Assembly: GCA_001899585.1 (NCBI GenBank)
Contig: MKWE01000031.1
Location: 361,915-425,914 of the forward strand
Origin: Rhodospirillales bacterium 70-18
GTDB lineage: Bacteria; Pseudomonadota; Alphaproteobacteria; Acetobacterales; Acetobacteraceae
Direction of reading: 5' to 3'
DNA: 64,000 nucleotides
Position numbers and translations under genes: made by a program. The notes under the pieces were generated by a model that ran no database searches, was not told the origin of the DNA, and was given only the letters and a program-made list of their open reading frames with translations. Of the stretch, positions 44,815 to 53,555 are shown one piece after another; within the stretch, counting starts at the first letter, position 1; each line of letters begins with the position of its first letter.

Positions 44815-47250
44815 TCAGCCCGGCTTGCGCGCCGAGGCGGTGGCCGGGTCGTCCGGCCAGTGGTGGCGCGGGTAGCGGCCGCGCATGTCCTTGCGCACAT
44901 CGGCCCAGGCGCCGCGCCAGAACCCCGCCAGGTCGGCGGTGATGGCCACCGGCCGCCCGGCCGGAGAGAGCAGCGCCAGCCGCAGCTCCACCCGCCCGCC
45001 GGCCAGCAGCGGCGTCGCGGCCATGCCGTAGAAGAACTGCGCCCGCGCCTCGGCCAGCGGAACCGGCTGGGTATAGTCCACCGCCGCCCGCCCGCCGGGC
45101 AGCGCCAGGTGGGTCGGCAGTTCGCGGTCCAGCCGGCTGGCCTGGCTCCAGTCGAGCATCCCGCGCAGCACGGCGTGCGTGTCGAGCTTCTCCACCGCCG
45201 CCAGCCGCGTCATGCCCAGCAAATGCGGGGCCAGCCACTCCGTCCGGGTGGCCGTCAGCGCCTCGTCCGACAGGTCGGGCCAGCCGGTCGCCGGCTCGAT
45301 GGCGCGCAGCAGGGCGACGCGGGCACGCAACTGGCGGGCCGCTTCGCTCCACGGCAGGGTGGCGACCGGCACCGCCGCGGCCAGGGCGGCCGCGGTCTCG
45401 GCGGGGTCGGCCGGCTCGGTGCGGTCGTCCAGCACCAGCGCGCCCAGCCGCCGCCGGCGGCGCGCCAGCACCGAGCCGGTGACCGGGTCCAGCCCGGTCT
45501 CCACCTGCTCGGTGACGCGCGCGGCCAGCACGGCGGGCAGGTGGCCGGCGTCCAGCGGCGCGGCGAGGCGGATGCGCGCGCCGGCCTTCATCTCCAGGCT
45601 GGCGACGGACAGCAGCTTCGCCTTGGACAGCGGATCGGCCAGCGGCAGCTTGGCGCCGCCGCCGCCGGAGAGGCGGAAGCTGCCCGGCTCGCCGCGCCGC
45701 TGGGCGATGCGGTCGGGGAAGCCGGCGGCCAGCAGCATGGCCGGGTCGCCGTCGGCGCGGATCTCCGGCAGGCGCAGCCGGCGGCGATACTGCGCCGAGG
45801 CGCGGTGGATGCGCGACACCGCGCCGCGATCGGCCTCCACCGCACCCTCCAGCGCCGCCAGCCGCAGCCCGATATCGGCCGAGGCGTCGCGGGCGCGGAT
45901 CGGGTCGCGCTCCTCCAGCAGGGCGGCGAGGTCGCAGGCCAGCGCCGCCTCGGCCGGGGTCTCGGCGGCCAGCATCATCGCGGCCAGGCGGGGATGCGCG
46001 CCCAGCCGGGCCATGCGCCGGCCCAGTTCGGTGATCCGCCCGGCCGCGTCCAGCGCGCCGAGTTCGCCCAGCAGCGCCTGGCCGGCGGCCAGCGGGCCGG
46101 CGGGCGGCTGGTCGGGAAAGGGCAGCTCGGCCGGCGCGGCGCCCCAGCCGGCGCAGTCCAGCGCCAGGCCGGACAGCTCGGCTTCGAGGATTTCCGGCCG
46201 GTCGAATTGCGGCAGGCCGCGATGCAGCGCGGTGCTCCACAGCCGGATCGCGACGCCCGGCGCCTCCCGCCCTGCCCGGCCGGCGCGCTGGTCGGCGGCG
46301 GCGCGGCTGATGCGCAGCGTGGCCAGCCGGGTCAGCCCGGTCGCCTGGTCCAGCCGCGGCGCGCGCCGCCAGCCGCCATCGACCACGATGCGCACGCCGG
46401 GCACGGTCAGCGATGTCTCGGCGATCGAGGTGGCCAGCACCACCCGCCGCCCCTCGGCGGGCCGCAGGGCGCGGTCCTGCTCGGCCGGCGGCAATTCGCC
46501 GTGCAGCGGCAGCACGAGCGCGCCGCAGCCCTCCAGCGCCGCCTGGGCGCGGCGGATCTCGCCCATGCCGGGCAGGAAGGCCAGGATGTCGCCGGCATGC
46601 TCGGCCAGCGCCGCGCGCACCGCGCGGGCCAGCGCCTCGGGCAGGTCGCGCGGGTCGGCGATGTCGCGGGCGGCGTGGCGAACCTCCACCTTGTGGGCGC
46701 GCCCGGCGCTCTCGATCACCTCGGCGGCCAGCAGCGGGCCGAGCCGGGCGCCGTCGGCGGTGGCCGACATCGCCAGCAGGCGCAGCTCCGGGCGCAGCTG
46801 GCGTTGCAGGTCGCGGCACAACGCCAGCGCGAGATCGGCCTCCAGCGCCCGCTCGTGCACCTCATCGAGGATGACGATCGCGGTGCGGTCCAGGCCCGGA
46901 TCGGTCTGCAACCGGCGCACCAGCAGCCCCTCGGTCACCACCTCGATGCGGGTGGCGGCGGAGACGGCGCTGTCCAGCCGGGTGCGGTAGCCGACGGTCT
47001 GGCCGACCGGCTCGCCGAGCAGCGCGGCCATCCGGGTGGCCGCCGCGCGGGTGGCCAGGCGGCGCGGTTCCAGCATGACGATGCGCGCGTCGGTGGGCAG
47101 CCATGGGGCGACCAGCAGGGCCAGCGGCACAAGTGTGGTCTTGCCAGCGCCGGGCGGCGCTACCAATACAGCATTGCCGCCTTCGAGCGCGGCCAGCAGC
47201 GCGGGCAGCACCTCGGCGACGGGCAGATCGTTTGTCAGGTCGGTTCGCAC
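44815..47250 (-). CDS. hrpB: ATP-dependent RNA helicase HrpB
   Basis: A DEAH-box helicase of 811 residues. It has Walker A PPGAGKTT (32-39), DEVHER (129-134, the DEAH-type box II), SAT (motif III) and QRAGRAGREAPG (motif VI), then the HrpB C-terminal domain. The start is GTG 47250. Function in bacteria is poorly defined. The 185-base gap to the HtrA gene holds a 13-bp duplication (GGCGCCATGCCCA, about 44747-44772) and probably the HtrA promoter. Confidence 0.93.
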   Translation of the reverse strand: MRTDLTNDLPVAEVLPALLAALEGGNAVLVAPPGAGKTTLVPLALLVAPWLPTDARIVMLEPRRLATRAAATRMAALLGEPVGQTVGYRTRLDSAVSAATRIEVVTEGLLVRRLQTDPGLDRTAIVILDEVHERALEADLALALCRDLQRQLRPELRLLAMSATADGARLGPLLAAEVIESAGRAHKVEVRHAARDIADPRDLPEALARAVRAALAEHAGDILAFLPGMGEIRRAQAALEGCGALVLPLHGELPPAEQDRALRPAEGRRVVLATSIAETSLTVPGVRIVVDGGWRRAPRLDQATGLTRLATLRISRAAADQRAGRAGREAPGVAIRLWSTALHRGLPQFDRPEILEAELSGLALDCAGWGAAPAELPFPDQPPAGPLAAGQALLGELGALDAAGRITELGRRMARLGAHPRLAAMMLAAETPAEAALACDLAALLEERDPIRARDASADIGLRLAALEGAVEADRGAVSRIHRASAQYRRRLRLPEIRADGDPAMLLAAGFPDRIAQRRGEPGSFRLSGGGGAKLPLADPLSKAKLLSVASLEMKAGARIRLAAPLDAGHLPAVLAARVTEQVETGLDPVTGSVLARRRRRLGALVLDDRTEPADPAETAAALAAAVPVATLPWSEAARQLRARVALLRAIEPATGWPDLSDEALTATRTEWLAPHLLGMTRLAAVEKLDTHAVLRGMLDWSQASRLDRELPTHLALPGGRAAVDYTQPVPLAEARAQFFYGMAATPLLAGGRVELRLALLSPAGRPVAITADLAGFWRGAWADVRKDMRGRYPRHHWPDDPATASARKPG

Positions 47251-47312
47251 GGCTGCGCAGTATCACCGTTCCGCCGCGCAGGCGACGGGGACGGGCCGGA
47301 AAGGCGGGATTC

Positions 47313-49373
47313 ATGACGCTACGCCGCAGCTTTCGCGCGCTTCTGGCCGCCCTGGCACTTGTTTGGGCCGGGCCGGCCGCGCATGCGCTGGAAAGCGCGC
47401 CGGCCACCACGCCGCACGCCACCGCCATGCTGGTGTCCGATGCCGATGCGGTGGCGCCGGGGGGCGCGGTGCATCTGGGCCTGCGGCTGCGCATGGCGCC
47501 GGGCTGGCACATCTACTGGAAGAACCCCGGCGACGCCGGCGTGCCGCCGCAACTGGACTGGACCCTGCCGGCGGGCGTGACCGCCGGCCCGATCGCCTGG
47601 CCGGCGCCCACGCGCAACGCCGAGCCGCCGCTGATGACCTACGGCTATGCCGGCGAGGTGCTGCTGCCGGTCACGGTCTCCGGCGCCGGCGCCGGGCCGC
47701 TGTCGGTCGGCCTGCATGCGAGCTGGCTGATCTGCGAGAAGCTGTGCGTGCCGGAGGAGGCGGACCTCAGGCTCACCCTGCCGGCCGGACCGCCCGCGCC
47801 TTCCGCCCAGGCGCCCTTGTTCGCCGCCGCCGCCGCCGCGGTGCCGCGCCCCTCGCCCTGGCCGGCGACCATCGCGCCGGACGGCACGCTGCATGTCGCG
47901 GCGCCGGATGCCGCCGCCGCGGTGCGCGCGGCCTGGTTCATCCCCGACAGCTACGGCACCGTGCAGGGCGTGGCGGAGCAGCCATTGTCGGCGGGGCCCG
48001 ACGGGTTCGCCCTGGCGCTGCGCACCGGCACCGCGTTCAAGCCCGACGTGCCGCTGTCCGGCGTGCTGGTGGTGCGCGACCGGCAGGGGCAGGAGACGGC
48101 GCTGGAACTGCGCGCCGCCCCGGGCGGGGCGCCCGCCGCCAGCCGCGCGGACCTGCCGCTGTGGCGCGTGCTGGGACTGGCGGCGCTGGGCGGGCTGATC
48201 CTGAACCTGATGCCCTGCGTGTTCCCGGTGCTGGCGATGAAGGCGGCCGGGCTGGCGCGGCTCTCGGGCGCCGAGCGCGGCCATGCGCGGATGCATGCGC
48301 TGAGCTATACCGCCGGCGTGGTGCTGACCTTCGGGGCGGTCGGGCTGGCGCTGCTGGCCGCCCGCGCGGCGGGGGCGGCGGCGGGCTGGGGGTTCCAGTT
48401 CCAGTCGCCGCTGTTCGTCGCCGGCATGGCCTGGCTGCTGTTCGCGGTGGGGTTGAATCTGTCCGGTGTGTTCACCCTCGGCGAGGGGCTGGCCGGCGCC
48501 GGCGAGGGGCTGGCCGGGCGCGGCGGGCATGCCGGCAGCTTCTTCACCGGCATGCTGGCGGTGCTGGTGGCCACCCCGTGCACCGCGCCGTTCATGGGGG
48601 CCGCGATCGCCGCCGCCCTGGCCGCGACGCCCGCGGTGACGCTGGCGGTGTTCGTGGCGATGGGGCTGGGGCTGGCGGCGCCGTTCCTGGTGCTGGCCGG
48701 CGTGCCGGCACTGGCCCGGGCGCTGCCGCGGCCGGGGGCGTGGATGGACGTGCTGAAGCAGGCGCTGGCCTTCCCGATGTATGCCGCCTGCGTCTGGCTG
48801 GTATGGGTGATCAGCCAGCAATCCGGCCCGGCCGGGGTGCTGGCCATCGGCGCCGGGCTGCTGCTGGTCGGCTTCGCCGCCTGGGCGTTCGGCCTGTCCC
48901 AGCGCGGCAGCGGCAGCCGGGTCGCGGGGGCGGCGGCGCTCGGTGCCCTGCTGCTGGCGCTGGCCATCCTGTCCGGCCTCGCCACCGCCGCCCCCAGCGC
49001 GCCGCAGCAGGTGGCGGAAGCCGGGGTGGAGCCGTTTTCCGCCGCCCGGCTGGCGGCGCTGCGGCAGGCGGGCACGCCGGTGTTCGTCAACATGACCGCC
49101 GCCTGGTGCGTCACCTGCCTGGTGAACGAGCGGGTGGCGCTGTCGCCCGAGCCGGTGCGCCAGGCCTTCGCCGCGCATGGCGTGGCCTATCTGAAGGGCG
49201 ACTGGACCCGCCAGGATCCGGCGATCACCGCGTTCCTGCGCGCCAATGGCCGCGACGGGGTGCCGCTGTACCTGCTCTACCCCCCCGGCGGCGGCGCGCC
49301 GCAGGTGCTGCCGCAGATCCTCACGCCCGGCGGGGTGCTGGCCGCGCTGGCGGCGATGGGGGGCAAGACGTAA
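47313..49373 (+). CDS. DsbD-like thiol:disulfide interchange protein
   Basis: A 686-residue membrane protein that carries reducing power from cytoplasm to periplasm. In order: signal peptide, N-terminal DsbD-alpha-like domain (WHIYWKNPGDAG, CEKLCVPEE), an eight-helix domain with cysteines in NLMPCVFPV and TPCTAPF, and a C-terminal thioredoxin domain with AWCVTC. The N-terminal domain is of the ScsB type rather than classical DsbD. It stands alone between hrpB and the DUF4347 gene. Confidence 0.9.
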   Translation: MTLRRSFRALLAALALVWAGPAAHALESAPATTPHATAMLVSDADAVAPGGAVHLGLRLRMAPGWHIYWKNPGDAGVPPQLDWTLPAGVTAGPIAWPAPTRNAEPPLMTYGYAGEVLLPVTVSGAGAGPLSVGLHASWLICEKLCVPEEADLRLTLPAGPPAPSAQAPLFAAAAAAVPRPSPWPATIAPDGTLHVAAPDAAAAVRAAWFIPDSYGTVQGVAEQPLSAGPDGFALALRTGTAFKPDVPLSGVLVVRDRQGQETALELRAAPGGAPAASRADLPLWRVLGLAALGGLILNLMPCVFPVLAMKAAGLARLSGAERGHARMHALSYTAGVVLTFGAVGLALLAARAAGAAAGWGFQFQSPLFVAGMAWLLFAVGLNLSGVFTLGEGLAGAGEGLAGRGGHAGSFFTGMLAVLVATPCTAPFMGAAIAAALAATPAVTLAVFVAMGLGLAAPFLVLAGVPALARALPRPGAWMDVLKQALAFPMYAACVWLVWVISQQSGPAGVLAIGAGLLLVGFAAWAFGLSQRGSGSRVAGAAALGALLLALAILSGLATAAPSAPQQVAEAGVEPFSAARLAALRQAGTPVFVNMTAAWCVTCLVNERVALSPEPVRQAFAAHGVAYLKGDWTRQDPAITAFLRANGRDGVPLYLLYPPGGGAPQVLPQILTPGGVLAALAAMGGKT

Positions 49374-49446
49374 ACACACGGCCGATGTATCGCGTCACTT
49401 ACGGTATGTTAACCAACTCATCGCGAGACTGCGCCCATAAAGCCGT

Positions 49447-49995
49447 ATGGCAGGGTGCAAAATGCAGTCCAGACGAACCGAATCGCGCCATTTTCGGGGC
49501 AAAATCGCGCCTTCGCGCGCCCTTTTCCAGCGGCCCAGGCAGCCCCCGGCGGCGGCCCGGACGGTGCTGGTGTTCATCGACCCCCGCGTCACCCGGCTGT
49601 CGCATCTGACCCGCCCGGGTGGCCGGCATCCCGGCATCATCGCGCTCGATCCGGCGGCCGACGGGTTGCGCCAGATCGCCGCCGTGCTGGCGGCGACGCC
49701 CGGCGTGCAGGCGATCGTGGTGGTGGCCCATGGCGCCGCCGGGGGGGCGCTGCTGGGCAGCGCAACACTCGCGGAAGACACGCTGGCCGGCCACGCCACC
49801 ACGCTGCGCGCCATCGGCCGGGCGCTGGGGCAGGCGGGCGCCATCCTGCTCTACGGCTGCGCCGCCGCGAGCCAGGGCTTCGTGGGCGCGATGGCCGCGC
49901 ATACCCGCACCCAGGTCGCGGCGCCGGGCGATGACATGTGGGGGATGCTGGGCGGCGGCCGGCGCGAGGCGGGATTGCCCCTGGCCGACGCCTGA
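49447..49995 (+). CDS. free-standing DUF4347 domain protein
   Basis: A 182-residue protein with a basic start, then RTVLVFIDPRVTRLSHL, IIALDPAADGLRQIAAVLA, VVAHGAAGGALLGSATL and ILLYGCAAASQGF. These match DUF4347, normally the N-terminal domain of very large surface adhesins. The His (AHG) and Cys (YGC) positions resemble a caspase/CHAT-like dyad. Here it is alone with no adhesin after it, as tRNA-Gly begins 19 bases later. An ATG at 49462 is an alternative. Function unknown. Confidence 0.72.
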   Translation: MAGCKMQSRRTESRHFRGKIAPSRALFQRPRQPPAAARTVLVFIDPRVTRLSHLTRPGGRHPGIIALDPAADGLRQIAAVLAATPGVQAIVVVAHGAAGGALLGSATLAEDTLAGHATTLRAIGRALGQAGAILLYGCAAASQGFVGAMAAHTRTQVAAPGDDMWGMLGGGRREAGLPLADA

Positions 49996-50014
49996 AGCGA
50001 CCGGCGCCTGAGGA

Positions 50015-50088
50015 TGGAGCGGGTGAAGGGAATCGAACCCTCGTATGCAGCTTGGGAAGCTGCCGTTCTACCATTGAACTACACCCGC
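50015..50088 (-). tRNA. tRNA-Gly (anticodon CCC)
   Basis: A complete 74-base tRNA with acceptor stem GCGGGTG/CACCCGC, discriminator T and an encoded CCA end (50015-50017). The anticodon stem GCAGC/GCTGC holds loop TTCCCAA, giving anticodon CCC for codon GGG. The T-arm GAGGGTTCGATTCCCTT is normal. A good promoter lies upstream at 50106-50134. Confidence 0.97.
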
Positions 50089-50105
50089 GGCCGTGCCGCG
50101 CCGCT

Positions 50106-50134
50106 GTTATAGGAAACCCCGCGCGGCGGTGCAA
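50106..50134 (-). promoter_or_regulatory. promoter of tRNA-Gly
   Basis: On the minus strand, TTGCAC (50129-50134) and TATAAC (50106-50111) are 17 bases apart. The predicted start falls about ten bases before the tRNA. It is back-to-back with the metZ promoter. Confidence 0.7.
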
Positions 50135-50150
50135 CGCATCCCCGCCCGGA

Positions 50151-50179
50151 TTGACGCGGCCATCGCCCGCTCGTAGCTT
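50151..50179 (+). promoter_or_regulatory. promoter of the SAM-II riboswitch/metZ transcript
   Basis: TTGACG (50151-50156) and TAGCTT (50174-50179) are separated by exactly 17 bases. The predicted start is about 15-20 bases before the riboswitch, so the whole aptamer would be in the leader. Confidence 0.7.
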
Positions 50180-50202
50180 GCCGGTGCCGGCCCGCACGCC
50201 GG

Positions 50203-50262
50203 CCCTCGTGATTTGTCCGGCCGGATTGCGGCGAGGTGAAACAAGCGCGCTAAAGAGGCCAG
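50203..50262 (+). promoter_or_regulatory. SAM-II riboswitch
   Basis: The aptamer is recognised by its conserved segments in the right order: GTGATTTG (50208-50215), GGATTGC (50223-50229), GTGAAACAAG (50236-50245) and GCTAAAGAGG (50249-50258). Helix P1 is CCTCG/CGAGG (50204-50208 with 50232-50236). SAM-II binds S-adenosylmethionine through a pseudoknot and hides the ribosome site, lowering methionine synthesis when SAM is plentiful. It lies upstream of metZ, the usual position in alphaproteobacteria. Confidence 0.93.
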
Positions 50263-50337
50263 CGGGGAAGCATGCGGAAACAGGTCCGCCGGCGAACCGC
50301 GGCATCCATGGCCGGCCCAACGCGAAGGGCCCCACTG

Positions 50338-51531
50338 ATGGCAACCGACTCCCCCGCCTACCGCCCCGCCACGCTGCTCGTTCAGGGCGGCGTCGAGCGC
50401 AGCCCGTTCGGCGAGACCGCCGAGGCGCTGTACCTCACCTCCGGCTTCGTCTACGACAGCGCCGAGCAGGCCGAGGCGACCTTCAAGGGCGAGATCGCCC
50501 ATTACCAGTATTCCCGCTTCGGCAACCCCACCATCTCCATGCTGGAAGCCCGGCTGGCGCTGATCGAGGGGGCGGAAGCCTGCCGCTGCACCGCCACCGG
50601 CATGGCGGCCGTGCATGCGGCCATGCTCTCCCACCTGAAGGCCGGCGACCGGGTGGTGGCCTCGCGGGCGCTGTTCGGCTCGTGCCACTGGATCGTCTCC
50701 ACCCTGCTGCCGCGCTACGGCATCGCCACCAGCTTCGTGGACGGCGGCGACCTGGCGCAGTGGCGGGCCGCGCTGGCCACGCCGGCCGCCCTGGTGCTGC
50801 TGGAATCGCCGTCCAACCCGATGCTGGAGATCGTCGACCTCGCGGCGGTGGCGGCGCTGGCGCATGCGGCCGGGGCAATCGTGGTGGTGGACAACGTGTT
50901 CGCCACCCCGCTGCTGCAGAAGCCGTTCGAGTTGGGCGCGGACGTGGTGGTGTATTCCTGCACCAAGCATATCGACGGGCAGGGCCGGGTGCTCGGCGGC
51001 GCCGTGCTGGGCCGGCGGAAATGGGTGGACGAGGTGTTGCAGCCGTTCATCCGCAACACCGGCCCCTCGATCTCCGCCTTCAACGCCTGGCTGCTGCTGA
51101 AGGGGCTGGAGACGCTGGCCCTGCGGGTGGAGGCCGGCTGCCGCAGTGCCGCCGCGGTGGCCGATTTCCTGGCCGCCCAGCCCGGCATCGCGCGGGTCTG
51201 GTATCCCAGCCGCGCCGACCACCCGCAGCGCGACCTCGCGATGGCGCAGATGACCGCCGGCGGCACCATGGTCACCTTCGAGGTGGCCGGCGGCAAGGAC
51301 GCGGCCTTCCGCCTGATGAACGCGCTGCGGCTGGTGAAGGTGTCCAACAACCTGGGCGATTCCAAGTCGCTGGCCACCCACCCGGCGACCACCACACATA
51401 TGCGCATCGGCGCCGAGGAGCGCGCCCGCCTGGGCATCACCGACGGCGTCATCCGCCTTTCGGTGGGGCTGGAGGATGTGCGCGACATCCAGGACGACCT
51501 GGCGCGCGGCCTGGCGGCGGTTTCCGGCTGA
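50338..51531 (+). CDS. metZ: O-succinylhomoserine sulfhydrylase
   Basis: A Cys/Met-metabolism PLP enzyme that makes homocysteine directly from an O-acylhomoserine and sulfide. From ATG 50338 it has 397 residues. The PLP lysine is K210 in SCTKHIDGQGRVLGG, with YSRFGNPT and SPSNPMLEIVD also visible. An in-frame ATG at 50272, just after the riboswitch with GGGGAAG before it, would add 22 basic residues and fits SAM-II control better. Homology of the N-terminus favours 50338. Confidence 0.93.
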   Translation: MATDSPAYRPATLLVQGGVERSPFGETAEALYLTSGFVYDSAEQAEATFKGEIAHYQYSRFGNPTISMLEARLALIEGAEACRCTATGMAAVHAAMLSHLKAGDRVVASRALFGSCHWIVSTLLPRYGIATSFVDGGDLAQWRAALATPAALVLLESPSNPMLEIVDLAAVAALAHAAGAIVVVDNVFATPLLQKPFELGADVVVYSCTKHIDGQGRVLGGAVLGRRKWVDEVLQPFIRNTGPSISAFNAWLLLKGLETLALRVEAGCRSAAAVADFLAAQPGIARVWYPSRADHPQRDLAMAQMTAGGTMVTFEVAGGKDAAFRLMNALRLVKVSNNLGDSKSLATHPATTTHMRIGAEERARLGITDGVIRLSVGLEDVRDIQDDLARGLAAVSG

Positions 51532-51589
51532 TCGTCGTGCTGGACTTCGCTCCGGCGCTCGCGTTGTATCGGGCGCCGGAGAGCGAAGC

Positions 51590-51994
51590 ATGACCGACAA
51601 CTATTCCCAGACCACGCGCGGCATCCGTGTCACCGTGCGATCCTACTACCTGGAAGACCAGTCCAAGCCCGCCGAGGGCAAGTATGTCTGGGCCTATCGC
51701 GTGCGCATCGAGAACCAGGGCGGCGAGACCGTGCAGTTGCTGCGCCGCACCTGGCGCATCACCGACGGGCGCGGCCGCACCCAGTCGGTGAACGGCGAGG
51801 GCGTGGTCGGCCAGCAACCGACGCTCGACCCCGGCGAGAGCTTCGAATACACCTCGGGCACGCCGCTGGACACGCCGTCCGGCTTCATGCTCGGCGCCTA
51901 CCACATGGTGGCCACCGCCTCCGGCGAGGCATTCGACGTGGCGATCCCGGCGTTCAGCCTGGACAGCCCGCACCAGAACACCCGCCTGCACTGA
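51590..51994 (+). CDS. apaG: ApaG domain protein
   Basis: A 134-residue protein of the ApaG fold (fibronectin-like), with VTVRSYYLEDQSKPAEGKYVWAYRVRIEN, TWRITDGRGRTQSVNGEGVVG and the ending GAYHMVATASGEAFDVAIPAFSL. All core blocks are present. ApaG proteins bind phosphate or ions in some bacteria, and the role here is unknown. It follows metZ by 58 bases and may be cotranscribed. Confidence 0.95.
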   Translation: MTDNYSQTTRGIRVTVRSYYLEDQSKPAEGKYVWAYRVRIENQGGETVQLLRRTWRITDGRGRTQSVNGEGVVGQQPTLDPGESFEYTSGTPLDTPSGFMLGAYHMVATASGEAFDVAIPAFSLDSPHQNTRLH

Positions 51995-52111
51995 TCCGCC
52001 CCACGCGGCCCCACGCCGAACGTTGCCTTGCGGGTCCTACGCATGGCCCCATATGGCCCAGCAGTCGAGAACGCGCCGCATGCCAGGGGCGCCGCTCAGA
52101 GGAACAGCCAG

Positions 52112-52783
52112 GTGAACATCGTCACGCCCCCCGACCGCATGACCCAGGTTAACCCAGAAGGGGCCAACCCGGATGGGGCCACGCCGGATGAAGCTGGCCG
52201 CCCGACCCGCGCGGAAGCCGAGGCCGCGGTGCGCCTGCTGCTGCGCTGGGCCGGCGACGACCCGGACCGCGAGGGCCTGGCGGGTACGCCCGACCGGGTG
52301 GTGCGCAGCTACGAGGAGTTCTTCGCCGGCTATGCCGTGGACCCGGTGGCGCTGCTGGAGCGCACCTTCGAGGAGACCGACGGTTACGACGAGATCGTGC
52401 TGCTGCGCGACATCCGGCTTGAGAGCTACTGCGAGCACCATGTGGTGCCGATCATCGGCCGCGCCCATGTCGCCTACCTGCCGCATCGCCGGGTGGTCGG
52501 CATCAGCAAGCTGGCGCGGGTGGTGGAAGCCTATGCCAAGCGGCTGCAGATCCAGGAGAAGATGACGGCGCAGATCGCCAACACCATCAACGACGTGCTG
52601 CAACCGCGCGGCGTGGCGGTGATCATCGAGGCGCAGCACCAGTGCATGACCACGCGGGGCATCCACAAGCCGGGCGTGGCGATGGTGACGAGCCGGATGC
52701 TGGGCGCCTTCCGCGACAACCCGGACACGCGCCGCGAGTTGCTGGCGATGCTCGGCGGGTCGGGCGGCAGCGCCGGGGTGTGA
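52112..52783 (+). CDS. folE: GTP cyclohydrolase I
   Basis: The first enzyme of folate/pterin synthesis, making dihydroneopterin triphosphate from GTP. The GTG at 52112 is preferred because AGAGGA lies 8 bases before it. An ATG at 52139 has no such site. The zinc ligands are Cys107 and His110 in SYCEHHVVP and Cys178 in QHQCMTTRG. The first 40 residues are a variable acidic extension. Predicted length is 223 residues. Confidence 0.94.
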   Translation: MNIVTPPDRMTQVNPEGANPDGATPDEAGRPTRAEAEAAVRLLLRWAGDDPDREGLAGTPDRVVRSYEEFFAGYAVDPVALLERTFEETDGYDEIVLLRDIRLESYCEHHVVPIIGRAHVAYLPHRRVVGISKLARVVEAYAKRLQIQEKMTAQIANTINDVLQPRGVAVIIEAQHQCMTTRGIHKPGVAMVTSRMLGAFRDNPDTRRELLAMLGGSGGSAGV

Positions 52784-52842
52784 TGCCGGGCCAAGCCCGC
52801 ACATCTCAATATATTGGAATAATTGCCTTTTAAAATCCCGAG

Positions 52843-52882
52843 GTCCAGGGGCTCGGCCCCTGGCGGGGCGCGGGGCAGCGCC
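52843..52882. repeat. GTCCAGGGGCTCGGCCCC repeat, copy 2, with extended hairpins
   Basis: The 18 bases 52843-52860 are identical to 14959-14976. Here the repeat completes a stem CCAGGGGC-TCG-GCCCCTGG and is followed by CGGGGCG/CGCCCCG with a GGGGCAG-containing loop. It lies after folE and could act as a transcript-end structure. There is no T-run. Confidence 0.6.
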
Positions 52883-52950
52883 CCGCCTTGCCAGACCCCG
52901 CCTTGCCAGACCCCACCTTGCCAGACCCCACCTTGCCAGACCCCGCCTCA
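52881..52950. repeat. 15-bp tandem repeat array (4.6 units) beside an M23 peptidase stop
   Basis: Units of CCCCGCCTTGCCAGA or CCCCACCTTGCCAGA start at 52881, 52896, 52911 and 52926, with a partial fifth at 52941. The array ends 2 bases before the stop codon of the minus-strand peptidase gene. It is probably a slippage expansion. It is too short and lacks spacers for CRISPR. Confidence 0.85.
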
Positions 52951-52951
52951 G

Positions 52952-53524
52952 CTACTGCAACAGCCCACCCGGCCGCGCATCGATCGCCACGGCCGTGCGG
53001 GGCGGCCCGTCCGGCGCGCGGGCTTCCTCGATGACCGGCCGCTGCGCGCCCGCCGGGCAGGACGCCAGCGACAGGAACGGCTTGGGGTCGATCGGCCGGT
53101 CGGCCTCGCGCACCTCGAAATGCAGATGGGCGCCGTGGGCGTGACCGCTGGTGCCGACGCGGCCGAGCAGGCCGCCGACTGGAACCGCAGCCCCCGGCCG
53201 AATGCCCGGCGCGAAGGCCGACAAATGGCCGTAGCGCGTCACCAGCCCGTCCGGATGGCGCACATCGACCATGTTGCCGTAGCCGAAATAGCGCCCGGCG
53301 AACACCACGGTGCCGGCCATCGCCGCGCGCACCGGCGAGCCGTAGGGCGCCGTCAGGTCCAGGCCGCTATGCCAGCGCGACAGGCCACGCGACACCTGTT
53401 TCAGCTGCACCGCCGGCATCAGCATCTCGTCGCACAGGCCCTGGGCCGCGGCGGGCCTGGGGGTGGACAAACCCATCAGGGCGAGAAGTGTAACAGCCGC
53501 GAGGGGCTTCAGATACATCCGCAT
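52952..53524 (-). CDS. M23 family metallopeptidase, secreted
   Basis: A 190-residue periplasmic peptidase of the LytM/lysostaphin type with a signal peptide (LKPLAAVTLLALMGL, cleavage near AAAQ). The zinc site is complete: His52, Asp56 (HSGLDL), His100 and His133/His135 (HLHFEV). It may hydrolyse peptidoglycan cross-links or activate an amidase. It follows a second M23 gene after 31 bases on the same strand. Confidence 0.9.
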   Translation of the reverse strand: MRMYLKPLAAVTLLALMGLSTPRPAAAQGLCDEMLMPAVQLKQVSRGLSRWHSGLDLTAPYGSPVRAAMAGTVVFAGRYFGYGNMVDVRHPDGLVTRYGHLSAFAPGIRPGAAVPVGGLLGRVGTSGHAHGAHLHFEVREADRPIDPKPFLSLASCPAGAQRPVIEEARAPDGPPRTAVAIDARPGGLLQ

Positions 53525-53555
53525 CCGCCCCCATAGCAGGCATGGCTGGCCTGCG

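Noticed and set aside
52881..52950. A CRISPR array
   Set aside because: The 15-bp units are directly adjacent with no spacers, and no cas gene is present.
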